Notes under the pieces: model-generated
What the model was told of the DNA's origin: nothing
What the model saw: only the letters and a program-made list of their open reading frames with translations
The model's database searches: none
NCBI GenBank assembly: GCA_017303555.1
Contig: JAFLCN010000001.1
Coordinates: forward strand, 434,001-498,000
DNA length: 64,000 nucleotides
Direction of reading: 5' to 3'
Source: Planctomycetota bacterium
GTDB lineage: Bacteria; Planctomycetota; Phycisphaerae; Phycisphaerales; UBA1924
Shown here: piece by piece, positions 1 to 7,114 of the stretch
How positions within the stretch are numbered: the stretch's first letter is position 1
Layout: every line of letters begins with the position of its first letter
Program-made: the position numbers and the translations under genes

Positions 1-2950
1 CGGCGGCGCCCGCCGCGAGCCAGCGATCACCGAGTCGGCGTGCGATGGTTGCCATCAGGTGCGAGCGATCGGTGCGGTCGGCGATGAGTCGAAGGTGAGC
101 GTCGCGGATCGCGGGATCGACGGTCACGCAACTCTGCTTCGCGATCTGATCCACCTGTGGCGCGACCGGCAAGTAGCCGAGGATGGTGCCGATGGAGCCG
201 AGCGGTCCGTTGTCCTGAAGCTGCTTGGCAAACTCGAGCGCGAGGGGCCGCTCCAGAATGCACGAACCCAGCCCCGGTACAGCGGGGGAAAAGACGATGC
301 GGTGCGCCTCGGCGGGGCTTGTGAACCGCTCGATGAGTTGGTCGATGTGAACCGGATCGATGAAGCACCAGTCGGGGCCGAGGAGGAGCACCCCTTCGAC
401 GCCCGGTTGGGCTTCGAGCGCGGGCCGGAGACTGCCCGGCGCGAAAACCTCGTCGAACACCGTGAGGTTGGCGATGCCGCCACGCCAGCAGGCTTGCGAC
501 CACGCCCGTGCACCGAGGATCGCCTTGCGGCGTCCGCTGCCCTCGCCGGAGGCCTGCGGAACGATCGTGATGTTCAGTGTCCCGAACTCGGATTCGCCGA
601 GCAACGCACGAACGCGATCGGGCTGAGGCGTGAGCAGCGAAACGCCCTTGAGCCGTTTGGAGCGTGCGAGACGGAGAAGCGTCATCTGCAGCGCGTTCAA
701 CGAGCCCGCAATCGGCTTCGACAGATCGCGCGCCAGCCCGAGCGAAGACGTTTCGGCATCGACCGGGATGAAGGCGTGTACCTGATCGCGTGATGTCGTG
801 GCGGCAACGGAGGCGATCGCGGCTTCCAGGCGGCGGGTGTCCGTGCGGGACGAGTCGATCCGCCGGCCCGACTTGATCGCGGAGACGGCGCTGTCGAACA
901 TGCCGCCGAGTTCATCCGCGGCATCGGCAAGCCAAGTGACGTTCTTGAGGTCGCGCTCCGCCTGCTTGCGCTGGCGCTCGATCGGGCCCAGTTCGGCATC
1001 CAGCTCGATCGCGCGATCCGCCTTGAAGCGGTTCAGGATGCCGGTCTGGTTCAGGTGCTGCACAAGGGGGTATGCCGGAACGATGCGCTGGACTTCCTTC
1101 GCGTGCGCCTCGATCTGCGAGATGATCCGGTTGACGCGGGCCTGATCTTCCTGGTGCTGGATGATCTCGCGCACGCAGCCGGCGGTCGTGCGGCTGATCT
1201 CCCCCACGCGCCAGATGTCGGCACGGACCTGCCGCAATCGCCGGTAGAGCGCATCGCGCCGGCGCGGATTGGGCGGCTCGGAGCGCGCGGCGGGCAGCCG
1301 AATCGGCTCGGAAGCAGCGAATCGCTCGATCGCCTCGCGGAGCGTGAGAATGGTCGCGTGGCGCTTGGCGACGCCGCCCTCGGTCGCATCGATGACGCGA
1401 AGTCCGCGCGCGACATCTTCCCCGAAATCCCGCTCGAATTGCACGAGATAGGTCGTCATCTGTTCGTCGCTGTAGCAGTCGCGACCAAGATGGTCCTTCA
1501 GTTTCTGGAGGATCGAGCGGGAACGCACGATGCGCTGCCATTCCAGCATCTCAAGCGTATTGAACTCGTTCAGCTCGCCCGACCACACCCGGTGAATCGC
1601 GGCGTCCGCGGCGTAGTACTGACCGTCGGTGAAACCAAGATCCTGTCCGACGAAGATCACCGGATCGCACCCCAGGTGCCGTGCGAGGTAATACGCGAGG
1701 TGCGCGACGGTTGCGCCGGGCTTGAGGTCCGATCGCGGCCGGGTCAGAATCTGCCTCGTCGCGTCGTCTGCGTTTTCGGCGAGGATGTTGTCGAGAACAC
1801 GCTCGCCCGGGCAGCGGATGAACCCCGGAAACGCTTCGAAGATCGCCGGGCTCGCCTTGGGTTCGACGACGAGCGTCACGCCCTCTACTTGCTCGCGCGT
1901 CAGGCCTTCGTAGAAGCGGCGGCTGATCGAATCGTGATCGAGAGCGGTCACAAAGTCCGGGCGGATCCCCTTTTCGAGCAGCGTCTTCAGCACGGTCTGA
2001 ACCGCGATGACGACGAATCGGCTGCGGGTGTCAGGATCGCGGAGCAGATCGATGTTGCGCCGGAGGCTGGGGCCGGCGGAAACGACGATGGCGGGCTTGT
2101 TGTGCGCGGCGCCGGCTAGTTCGGCGATCCCCGGTGCATCGGCGTAGGCCTCGACGTTGCCGAGCAGATTTCGCATCGTCTTATCCACCTGCACCAGCGT
2201 CGTGACGATCGACGTGCGCGTGGCCCGGAGTGCGCCGCTGAGCGTGGCGCTGAACCGTTCCGCGAGGTCGCCCAGGCGCGCCTTGCTCGCCGGGTGGTCG
2301 AGGAAACGGGTGCCGAGCATAAAAATGCCCTCGGCACCGGTGATCGAAGCGGTGATCTCGCCCTGGTCGTCCGGATCGGTGACGATCACGCAGTTGCGAA
2401 GAGCAAGCCACTCGCTGTGATCGACGTGCTCCAGCACGGAGCGCAGCAGCGAGACATCCGGCTCGAACGCGAGCAGCACGCCCATCTTCTTGTACTTGCG
2501 TGCCAGCGCTTCGGCGTGGTAGCCCATCCCGAAGCCCAGGATTGCGACCGCGCCCGACGCGACCGGATCGATGTCGGCGGTCAGCGCCCGCGCTTCATCG
2601 CGAGGCCGGCGAACGCTCGCCAACTGGCGCGTTGATTTTCCCTCGTGAAGCAGGGCGCTGACTTCGCCGTCCTGAGTCTTGACGAACGTGATGTCCGTGC
2701 GGGCCTCGGCGGATGCGATCTTTCGGATCGTGCGTACGGCCTGCGCCGGCATGGAGCGGAGGTTGTTGTCCAGGTTCAGTTGACGCTGTTCATCGGTCAG
2801 TTGCAGCCTTGTGCACCCCGGCGGGAGGGCCGTGCCGCGGGGCGGCGCGGCATCGGCAAAACCCGCGATCTGCAGCAGATCGCCGAGGCCGACACCGCCG
2901 GTGAGGGATTCGATGTTCAGGGGCGGAGAATCGGCCTGTGAATGAGGCAT
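1..2950 (-). CDS. DUF115 / MptE-like (Maf-like) protein, C-terminus cut by window edge
   Basis: An uninterrupted minus-strand frame runs from an ATG at 2948-2950 to the window edge (983 residues, no stop), so the C-terminus is missing. The centre (near residue 291) carries the DUF115 signature VSAGPSL followed by an Asn-rich loop, typical of the 6-hydroxymethylpterin pyrophosphokinase MptE-like fold found in Maf motility accessory factors, which act in nonulosonic-acid glycosylation of flagellin. A second region near residues 840-900, with a GPDW motif, resembles a nucleotide-sugar (GT-A-like) fold, but this is weak. The next genes downstream of its start are a lipoprotein on the same strand and the flagellar regulator flgM, which fits a motility role. 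The family assignment is good; the glycosylation role is inference. Confidence 0.75.
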   Translation of the reverse strand, partial: MPHSQADSPPLNIESLTGGVGLGDLLQIAGFADAAPPRGTALPPGCTRLQLTDEQRQLNLDNNLRSMPAQAVRTIRKIASAEARTDITFVKTQDGEVSALLHEGKSTRQLASVRRPRDEARALTADIDPVASGAVAILGFGMGYHAEALARKYKKMGVLLAFEPDVSLLRSVLEHVDHSEWLALRNCVIVTDPDDQGEITASITGAEGIFMLGTRFLDHPASKARLGDLAERFSATLSGALRATRTSIVTTLVQVDKTMRNLLGNVEAYADAPGIAELAGAAHNKPAIVVSAGPSLRRNIDLLRDPDTRSRFVVIAVQTVLKTLLEKGIRPDFVTALDHDSISRRFYEGLTREQVEGVTLVVEPKASPAIFEAFPGFIRCPGERVLDNILAENADDATRQILTRPRSDLKPGATVAHLAYYLARHLGCDPVIFVGQDLGFTDGQYYAADAAIHRVWSGELNEFNTLEMLEWQRIVRSRSILQKLKDHLGRDCYSDEQMTTYLVQFERDFGEDVARGLRVIDATEGGVAKRHATILTLREAIERFAASEPIRLPAARSEPPNPRRRDALYRRLRQVRADIWRVGEISRTTAGCVREIIQHQEDQARVNRIISQIEAHAKEVQRIVPAYPLVQHLNQTGILNRFKADRAIELDAELGPIERQRKQAERDLKNVTWLADAADELGGMFDSAVSAIKSGRRIDSSRTDTRRLEAAIASVAATTSRDQVHAFIPVDAETSSLGLARDLSKPIAGSLNALQMTLLRLARSKRLKGVSLLTPQPDRVRALLGESEFGTLNITIVPQASGEGSGRRKAILGARAWSQACWRGGIANLTVFDEVFAPGSLRPALEAQPGVEGVLLLGPDWCFIDPVHIDQLIERFTSPAEAHRIVFSPAVPGLGSCILERPLALEFAKQLQDNGPLGSIGTILGYLPVAPQVDQIAKQSCVTVDPAIRDAHLRLIADRTDRSHLMATIARRLGDRWLAAGAA

Positions 2951-3034
2951 GCACGGTTCCAATGGCACAACGCCGCCGGACGGCGGAAGGCTGGCTATTC
3001 ATCGGAGGACCGGCGGTTTTTGCGTGAAGCGGAT

Positions 3035-3949
3035 TCAGTCCGGCACGCGGACGATGAAGCTCGGCCGCATCGACTCGACCGGCTTGCCCTGCGCATCAAC
3101 CGACCGCTCCTTTACGCCTCGGCCGTTCATCATGGCGTAGGGGAATCGTTTCTGCAGCTCTCGAACGCCGCTCCCGGCACCCGGCCTCAGGCTCATGCCG
3201 GAATCCAGCTCGTCCTGGTTGAACAACCCGACCGTTACCGTGCTGCCGGCCTGATCGTGGAAATAGAACGCGTCGGCGTTTTCCTTGCGAAGAGTGCGGA
3301 CGGCCTCTTCCGCCGCCCGGTGGAATTCGCGAACCTCCGACGCGCTCGAGCGGCCACTCGGGTTGGTGTAGATATTGATCTGGAGCGTGAACTCGGCCTG
3401 CTTGCCGTACTTCGCCTTGGCGTTGCGGAGGTCCCATTCCGGCACAGTCCCCTTCAGCGATTGCGCCGGCGGGGGCAGCAGGTGCGCGGCCATATATGGA
3501 CGCTGGCCGTCGATCTGGAGTTCCTTGACGCGCTTCAGCATCGCCTGCGCTTCGGCCGAAGTGGGCGAGTCGTACTTCCCCACCGCGATCAGGGCAGTTT
3601 CGCCTCGGGTCTCGGCAAACGCCTCGGGAACTCCGGTCGCCTTGACCGAACGCAGCACGTTTTGAATCGCCGGCTCCTGCGCGCTGCCCTTGAGCATCAG
3701 CAGCTTGATGGTCCATTTGGAGCCAACTTGGGACGGGGCCTCTTCGTCCGTGGCGACCGTCTCCTCCTTGCCGTCTGGAAACTTTTCATGGCTTGTGGTC
3801 TGGAGCTCGGAACCGCTTTTCGGGGTGGATTGACAGGCGACCGGGCCGAGCAAGCAAACAACGAAGGCCAAACAAAGGCGCAAAGGATGCGAATTTCGGC
3901 GTTCTTCGGGAGGAATCGCGTCCAGATGTTTGCATTTTGAATGGATCAT
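3035..3949 (-). CDS. putative lipoprotein of unknown function
   Basis: A 304-residue protein with a basic N-terminus, a hydrophobic stretch (about residues 22-38) and a Cys in the context GPVACQS, which is an imperfect lipobox (Pro at -3). It is probably exported and possibly lipid-anchored. The mature part has an acidic linker (about residues 45-75) followed by a mixed alpha/beta region; I recognise no family. It lies 84 bases upstream of the DUF115 gene in the same direction, so the two may be cotranscribed. The ATG at 3947-3949 has no clear ribosome binding site, so the start is uncertain. It is divergent from flgM. Confidence 0.65.
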   Translation of the reverse strand: MIHSKCKHLDAIPPEERRNSHPLRLCLAFVVCLLGPVACQSTPKSGSELQTTSHEKFPDGKEETVATDEEAPSQVGSKWTIKLLMLKGSAQEPAIQNVLRSVKATGVPEAFAETRGETALIAVGKYDSPTSAEAQAMLKRVKELQIDGQRPYMAAHLLPPPAQSLKGTVPEWDLRNAKAKYGKQAEFTLQINIYTNPSGRSSASEVREFHRAAEEAVRTLRKENADAFYFHDQAGSTVTVGLFNQDELDSGMSLRPGAGSGVRELQKRFPYAMMNGRGVKERSVDAQGKPVESMRPSFIVRVPD

Positions 3950-4195
3950 GGTTGGTTCGACTCTCGGGGGAATGCTCGATTTTGGCCTCTCAAGCCTATC
4001 AGGAAGGTCTCGCGAGTTTTTTTCAGAGCCTCCGGGCCAAAGGCTTTCGCTAAGTGGCTTTCTTCCATTGAGTTAATGAATTTCGTCCGAGTTTCTCAAC
4101 TTTGCAGAAGTCGCCGGGGTGTCGTCGATGAAATGCTCACGCTCGCGTCGGCTCCGAAAACGGAACGGCGAAAGACCCGAACAGGTTCGAGTGAG
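3950..4195. promoter_or_regulatory. divergent intergenic region before lipoprotein and flgM (promoters not resolved)
   Basis: There is no convincing gene between the lipoprotein start and flgM (about 390 bases). Short open frames here have no ribosome binding site and no recognisable product. The part near 4010-4100 is richer in A and T than its surroundings and should hold the promoters for both directions. I see no clear match to the sigma-28 consensus (TAAA spacer GCCGATAA). The right part (4196-4296) is described separately as a folded leader. Confidence 0.35.
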
Positions 4196-4296
4196 GCTGG
4201 CGAAAGGAGTCAGCGAAGGACAGGACGTCGAGAAGCCCGCAACGAGCGGGCATCCGGTGGGAGCCGGAAGCGACTCGACGAACCTTGGTGGAGGTT
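4196..4296 (+). ncRNA. candidate structured leader RNA upstream of flgM
   Basis: Four stems can be drawn in about 100 bases. (i) GCTGGC 4196-4201 pairs with GTCAGC 4209-4214 (one G-T pair, loop GAAAGGA). (ii) CGTCGAG 4226-4232 pairs perfectly with CTCGACG 4274-4280 and encloses two perfect hairpins: GCCCGC/GCGGGC (4235-4251, loop AACGA) and TCCGG/CCGGA (4253-4268), forming a three-way junction. (iii) AACCT/AGGTT pair at 4281-4296. The block ends 45 bases before the flgM start. It does not match riboswitch classes I know by sequence (no GEMM, cobalamin, glycine or SAM core). GC-rich DNA forms stems by chance, so this is a candidate only. Confidence 0.4.
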
Positions 4297-4341
4297 GTGC
4301 CCTTCGCTCGAGTCTTGGGACCAGCTAGAAGGAGTCGGCCC

Positions 4342-4671
4342 TTGAACGGAGAATCGCGCATCGGTGGAATCTCAGAAGGCGTTTCGGGAGTTGGCTCGGT
4401 CGGTCGGTTGGCGGGAGTCAGCGAACCCCGGGCCCGGGAGACGCAGGTCTCGAACCCGATCAATCGGGGCGAAGACAAGGTCGAACTTTCAACGGAGGCT
4501 CAGGTGCTGGCACCGTGGCTCAACAAGTTGAAGCAGATGCCGGCAGTCCGGCAGGACCTGGTCGATCAGGTTCGGGCCCAGATCGCCAGCGGTTCGTACG
4601 ACACGGCGGAAAAGCTGAACGCGGCACTCGACGGCATGATCGACGAGACGACCAGCGGGCAGATCTGCTGA
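4342..4671 (+). CDS. flgM: anti-sigma-28 factor FlgM
   Basis: A 109-residue protein. The C-terminal half matches FlgM, the anti-sigma factor that holds the flagellar sigma-28 (FliA) inactive until the hook-basal body is finished and FlgM is exported. The family pattern DKVELSTEAQ, the central basic/hydrophobic helix and the IASGSYDTAEKLNAAL segment (the typical 'I..G.Y.....(V/L)A..(L/M)' box) are all present. The N-terminal half is Gly/Ser-rich and probably disordered, as in other FlgM. I chose the TTG at 4342 because AAGGAG at 4329-4334 sits 7 bases before it; an upstream in-frame ATG at 4285 has no such site. No other flagellar gene is in the window. Confidence 0.85.
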   Translation: MNGESRIGGISEGVSGVGSVGRLAGVSEPRARETQVSNPINRGEDKVELSTEAQVLAPWLNKLKQMPAVRQDLVDQVRAQIASGSYDTAEKLNAALDGMIDETTSGQIC

Positions 4672-4683
4672 ACCATGACATTC

Positions 4684-4724
4684 GGGCCGCGGCAACATTC
4701 GGAAACCCCGAATGAAGTCCGGCC
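4684..4724 (+). other. stem-loop just after flgM stop
   Basis: CATTCGG at 4696-4702 pairs with CCGAATG at 4708-4714 around loop AAACC. An outer GGGCCG at 4684-4689 can pair with CGGCCC near 4719-4724. It follows the flgM stop by a dozen bases and precedes the intrinsic terminator, so it may shape the 3' end of the transcript. Confidence 0.4.
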
Positions 4725-4752
4725 CTTCCGAAAGTGGCTATGAGAGAGAACG

Positions 4753-4787
4753 AAACCCGGAGCGGCGACGCTCCGGGTTTTGTGTTT
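4753..4787 (+). terminator. intrinsic terminator of flgM
   Basis: Perfect 12-bp stem AAACCCGGAGCG (4753-4764) with CGCTCCGGGTTT (4769-4780), loop GCGA, followed by a T-rich run (TTTTGTGTTTT). It lies between the converging flgM and AhpD-like genes and could work in both directions. Confidence 0.8.
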
Positions 4788-4824
4788 TCTCGATCGGCGG
4801 ACTTTGAAACCCGCCCACTCGGGG

Positions 4825-5178
4825 TCAGTTCGCGACCGCGGCTCTGAAATGCTCCACCGCCCGCGCCACGACCGGCGCGTAGGTGTACGCCGGTCCGCCC
4901 TGCATCATGACGGCGACGCCCGCCGCTTCCATGATCTGCTCGGGTGTTGCTCCTGATTTGACGCATTTTTCGACGTGCGCGTAGATGCACGGTTCGCAGC
5001 GGAGCGCGACGCCGATCCCAAGCGCTATCAGTTCCTTCTCCCGCACGGAGAGCGCGCCCTCTTTCATCAGCCCTTGAAAGAACGGCCCGAACGCCTTCCC
5101 GATATCGGGAGCTGCGGCCTTCATCGCGTTCATCTCGGCGGGCCAGGATTCGTAGAACTTGGCGGGATCGTTGAGCAT
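4825..5178 (-). CDS. carboxymuconolactone decarboxylase / AhpD-like family protein
   Basis: A 117-residue all-helical protein of the CMD/AhpD-like family. The thiol motif CEPC (C61, C64) is followed by a His four residues later (H68), the arrangement of the alkylhydroperoxidase-like redox centre. A Gly/Ala-rich segment MEAAGVAVMMQGG then precedes the C-terminal helix, as usual in the family. It probably carries out thiol-based peroxide reduction or a related reaction in the cytoplasm, but the substrate is unknown. It lies 55 bases downstream of the rhodanese-DUF2892 gene on the same strand, suggesting a small thiol/sulfur operon. Confidence 0.8.
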   Translation of the reverse strand: MLNDPAKFYESWPAEMNAMKAAAPDIGKAFGPFFQGLMKEGALSVREKELIALGIGVALRCEPCIYAHVEKCVKSGATPEQIMEAAGVAVMMQGGPAYTYAPVVARAVEHFRAAVAN

Positions 5179-5233
5179 GAGCGTTTCCTTTCGTTGGTAA
5201 TTTGAAGATTGGAGAACCCGTTCGATGACTCGG

Positions 5234-5821
5234 TCAGATGCTGCAGCTTTCCTGCGGCGGCGTGTTCCGATTCCACGGCAACGAACCCAGCAGATTCGCC
5301 ATCGCGCAGTTGCCCGTGATGCCGGCGAAGATCATGCCGCAGCCGATAAACCCGGACAGCGCAAGCGCCCACGGCGACCAGAAAGCTCCGAGCGCGACGC
5401 CGACCAGCACGAGCACGCCCATGAGAATCTGCGTCTGCTGCATCGCAGAGAGCATCGCTCGCTTGTCTTCGATCACGGGCAAGCCGGCGGCCTTCCAGGC
5501 ATCGATTCCCCCTCGCATGTGCGCGACTCGGGTCTTGCCGGCCGCGTGCATGCGCTGGAGGGCTTTGAGCGACCTCCCGCCGCGATGGCAGTGAAACACG
5601 GGCATCGGGCCGATGTCGCAATCCACGCGATCGACCCGGCATTCGCCCAGGGGTAGGGCGTCGGACCCCACGATCGAGCAGCGCCGCCGTTCGTCAGCCT
5701 CGCGAACATCAATCAGGCGCGCTTTGCCCTCCTCGATCATGCGGCGAACCTCAACCGGATCGAGTTCGATCAACCCTGAGTGTGGGCAGTCCGGACGGGT
5801 GGTTTGTTTGGTGGTTCTCAT
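5234..5821 (-). CDS. rhodanese-like sulfurtransferase fused to DUF2892 membrane anchor
   Basis: A 195-residue protein. Residues 17-118 form a rhodanese domain: LIDVREADE is the CH2A-like start, and CHRGGRS (active-site C78) is the substrate loop. Two membrane segments follow (about 131-148 and 150-168) in the DUF2892 style, with the small conserved GNCAMANLLG segment. This is the layout of E. coli YgaP, a membrane-bound sulfurtransferase with its catalytic domain in the cytoplasm. It should move sulfane sulfur from a donor such as thiosulfate to a thiol acceptor. It lies directly upstream of the AhpD-like gene and is divergent from a second small DUF2892 gene. Confidence 0.85.
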   Translation of the reverse strand: MRTTKQTTRPDCPHSGLIELDPVEVRRMIEEGKARLIDVREADERRRCSIVGSDALPLGECRVDRVDCDIGPMPVFHCHRGGRSLKALQRMHAAGKTRVAHMRGGIDAWKAAGLPVIEDKRAMLSAMQQTQILMGVLVLVGVALGAFWSPWALALSGFIGCGMIFAGITGNCAMANLLGSLPWNRNTPPQESCSI

Positions 5822-5975
5822 GGAAGCTTCCTCAGTCCTTCGAGGCGGGCCGGGGCCGGCGGGTTCCCGTGGGCAAAAGAAATCGGGAACTTCGCGGACC
5901 GCTCCGGCCTCTCAGTCATGGAGAGCCCAAAGGAGCATCCGGCTCCGGACGGTCCTTCAGAACAGGAGACGGGCC

Positions 5976-6197
5976 ATGACCTTCGCCAATGTTGGAGGAG
6001 CCGATCGCGCGGTTCGCCTGATCGCGGGTTTGACGGCGCTCACAGTCGGGCTTGGATTGCTTGGAGCGACCCGCGGAGAAGTCGCGGGAATCGTGGTGTC
6101 GATCGTCGGCGTTGTGATGCTGCTGACCGCGATTGTCGGTTTCTGCCCGGCGTATCTGCCCTTTGGGCTTTCAACGTGCAAGGCCCGGGCAAACTAG
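5976..6197 (+). CDS. small DUF2892 (YgaP-type) membrane protein
   Basis: A 73-residue protein with two predicted membrane segments (about 14-30 and 37-56), the N-terminal pattern ADRAVRLIAG and the C-terminal FCPAYLPFG...C (C57, C68). These are hallmarks of the stand-alone DUF2892 family related to the YgaP membrane domain. AGGAGA at 5964-5969 is 6 bases before the ATG and fixes the start; the frame is open much further upstream but without a plausible start. It is divergent from the rhodanese gene and its stop is only 8 bases from the convergent sigma factor gene. A role with the sulfurtransferase is inferred from position. Confidence 0.8.
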   Translation: MTFANVGGADRAVRLIAGLTALTVGLGLLGATRGEVAGIVVSIVGVVMLLTAIVGFCPAYLPFGLSTCKARAN

Positions 6198-6205
6198 AAC
6201 GGGAT

Positions 6206-7042
6206 TTACGCCCGGGGCATGGCGCGGATGACGCGATCGCGCAACGCTCGCGGAAGTTCACCGGCCGCGAGACGGGCGCATGCGTTCTGCGCCAGGTCGA
6301 GTTCTGCAAATACAGCGCGGCAGCGATCGCAGACGACTTTCTGCCCGATCGGGAAATCTCGCCCGTGATCCATCGCGTCGAGTTTGGCGTTGAGCAGATC
6401 AACGCACACCCGCATTTCGTAGGTGGGCGCGGGGGCGGGCTTCTTCGGAAGAGCGCGCCGGGCGAGGATCGCCTTGCGGAGCATCAGGCGCGCCCGATGC
6501 ACACGGGTCTTCACCGTTTCGGGCTTGAGGTTGAGCGCCTTGCCGACTTCCTCCAGAGGCAGTTCCAGCATTTCTTTGAGGACAAGCGGAACGCGGAAGT
6601 TGTCGGGCAGTTCGACGATGGCGTCGTGGACGGCCCGCGCGGATTCACGCTCGATCACCCGGCCGATCGTGCTCGTGGGTGAAGCGCCGAGATCGGCCAC
6701 GGAATGGTCGGTCCAGGGCATGACCTGGGAGAGCGCGGGCATGCGCCGGTCGATCCCGCCCTTCCGCCGGGTGCGGGCTTTGCAGGAGCGGGCCGCGATC
6801 GCGTACAGCCATGTTCCGGGATCGGCATCGCCCTTGAATGTGTGCCACTTGCGATGCGCCTGCAGAAAAACCTCCTGCACCATGTCGCCGGCGTCAGAGG
6901 CGTTGCCGCAGAGGCGCGACGCGAGAGCATGGAGCTTCGGGCCGTGCAAATCGACCAGAATCGGGATAGCCACCTCGGCGGGCGATCCCGGTCTCGGGCG
7001 CGCTGATGCGTGCACGCGCCTTGGCGGGGGCGACTTGGTCAT
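6206..7042 (-). CDS. ECF sigma-70 family factor with zinc-finger-like C-terminal extension
   Basis: 278 residues, compared with about 180-200 for a plain ECF sigma. Region 2 is at residues 26-90 (DMVQEVFLQAHRKW, then WLYAIA), and region 4 at 140-195 (LPDNFRVPLVLKE, then the helix-turn-helix ending ETVKTRVHRARL). After a Pro/Lys linker (200-207) comes a tail with C213, H226, C238 and C241, spaced like the zf-HC2 zinc domain of anti-sigma factors, followed by a basic helix (LRDRVIRAM). The tail may act as a built-in regulator, sensing zinc or redox state. No separate anti-sigma gene is adjacent. The ATG at 7042 sits about 70 bases after the stop of the LamG gene. Confidence 0.85.
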   Translation of the reverse strand: MTKSPPPRRVHASARPRPGSPAEVAIPILVDLHGPKLHALASRLCGNASDAGDMVQEVFLQAHRKWHTFKGDADPGTWLYAIAARSCKARTRRKGGIDRRMPALSQVMPWTDHSVADLGASPTSTIGRVIERESARAVHDAIVELPDNFRVPLVLKEMLELPLEEVGKALNLKPETVKTRVHRARLMLRKAILARRALPKKPAPAPTYEMRVCVDLLNAKLDAMDHGRDFPIGQKVVCDRCRAVFAELDLAQNACARLAAGELPRALRDRVIRAMPRA

Positions 7043-7114
7043 GCGGACACTGTAGTGGCAACGCTTGCAGCGCGGTTGCGCCGACTCCTCGCAAGACCGG
7101 CCCCGAGCAAGTGA

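Noticed and set aside
1055..2119. Long plus-strand open frame (354 codons) and another at 59-793
   Set aside because: Both lie antisense to the DUF115 gene, which is uninterrupted with clear family motifs, and their sequences are rich in Arg/Asp with no recognisable fold.
4161..4200. A GGTTCGAG element resembling a tRNA T-loop
   Set aside because: No acceptor, D or anticodon arm can be paired around it.
4241..4250. A CCCGCAACGAGCGGGC stretch that looks like a piece of 16S rRNA helix
   Set aside because: Only the central CCCGCAACGAGCG is shared; flanking sequence is unrelated, so it is part of the leader hairpin, not an rRNA fragment.
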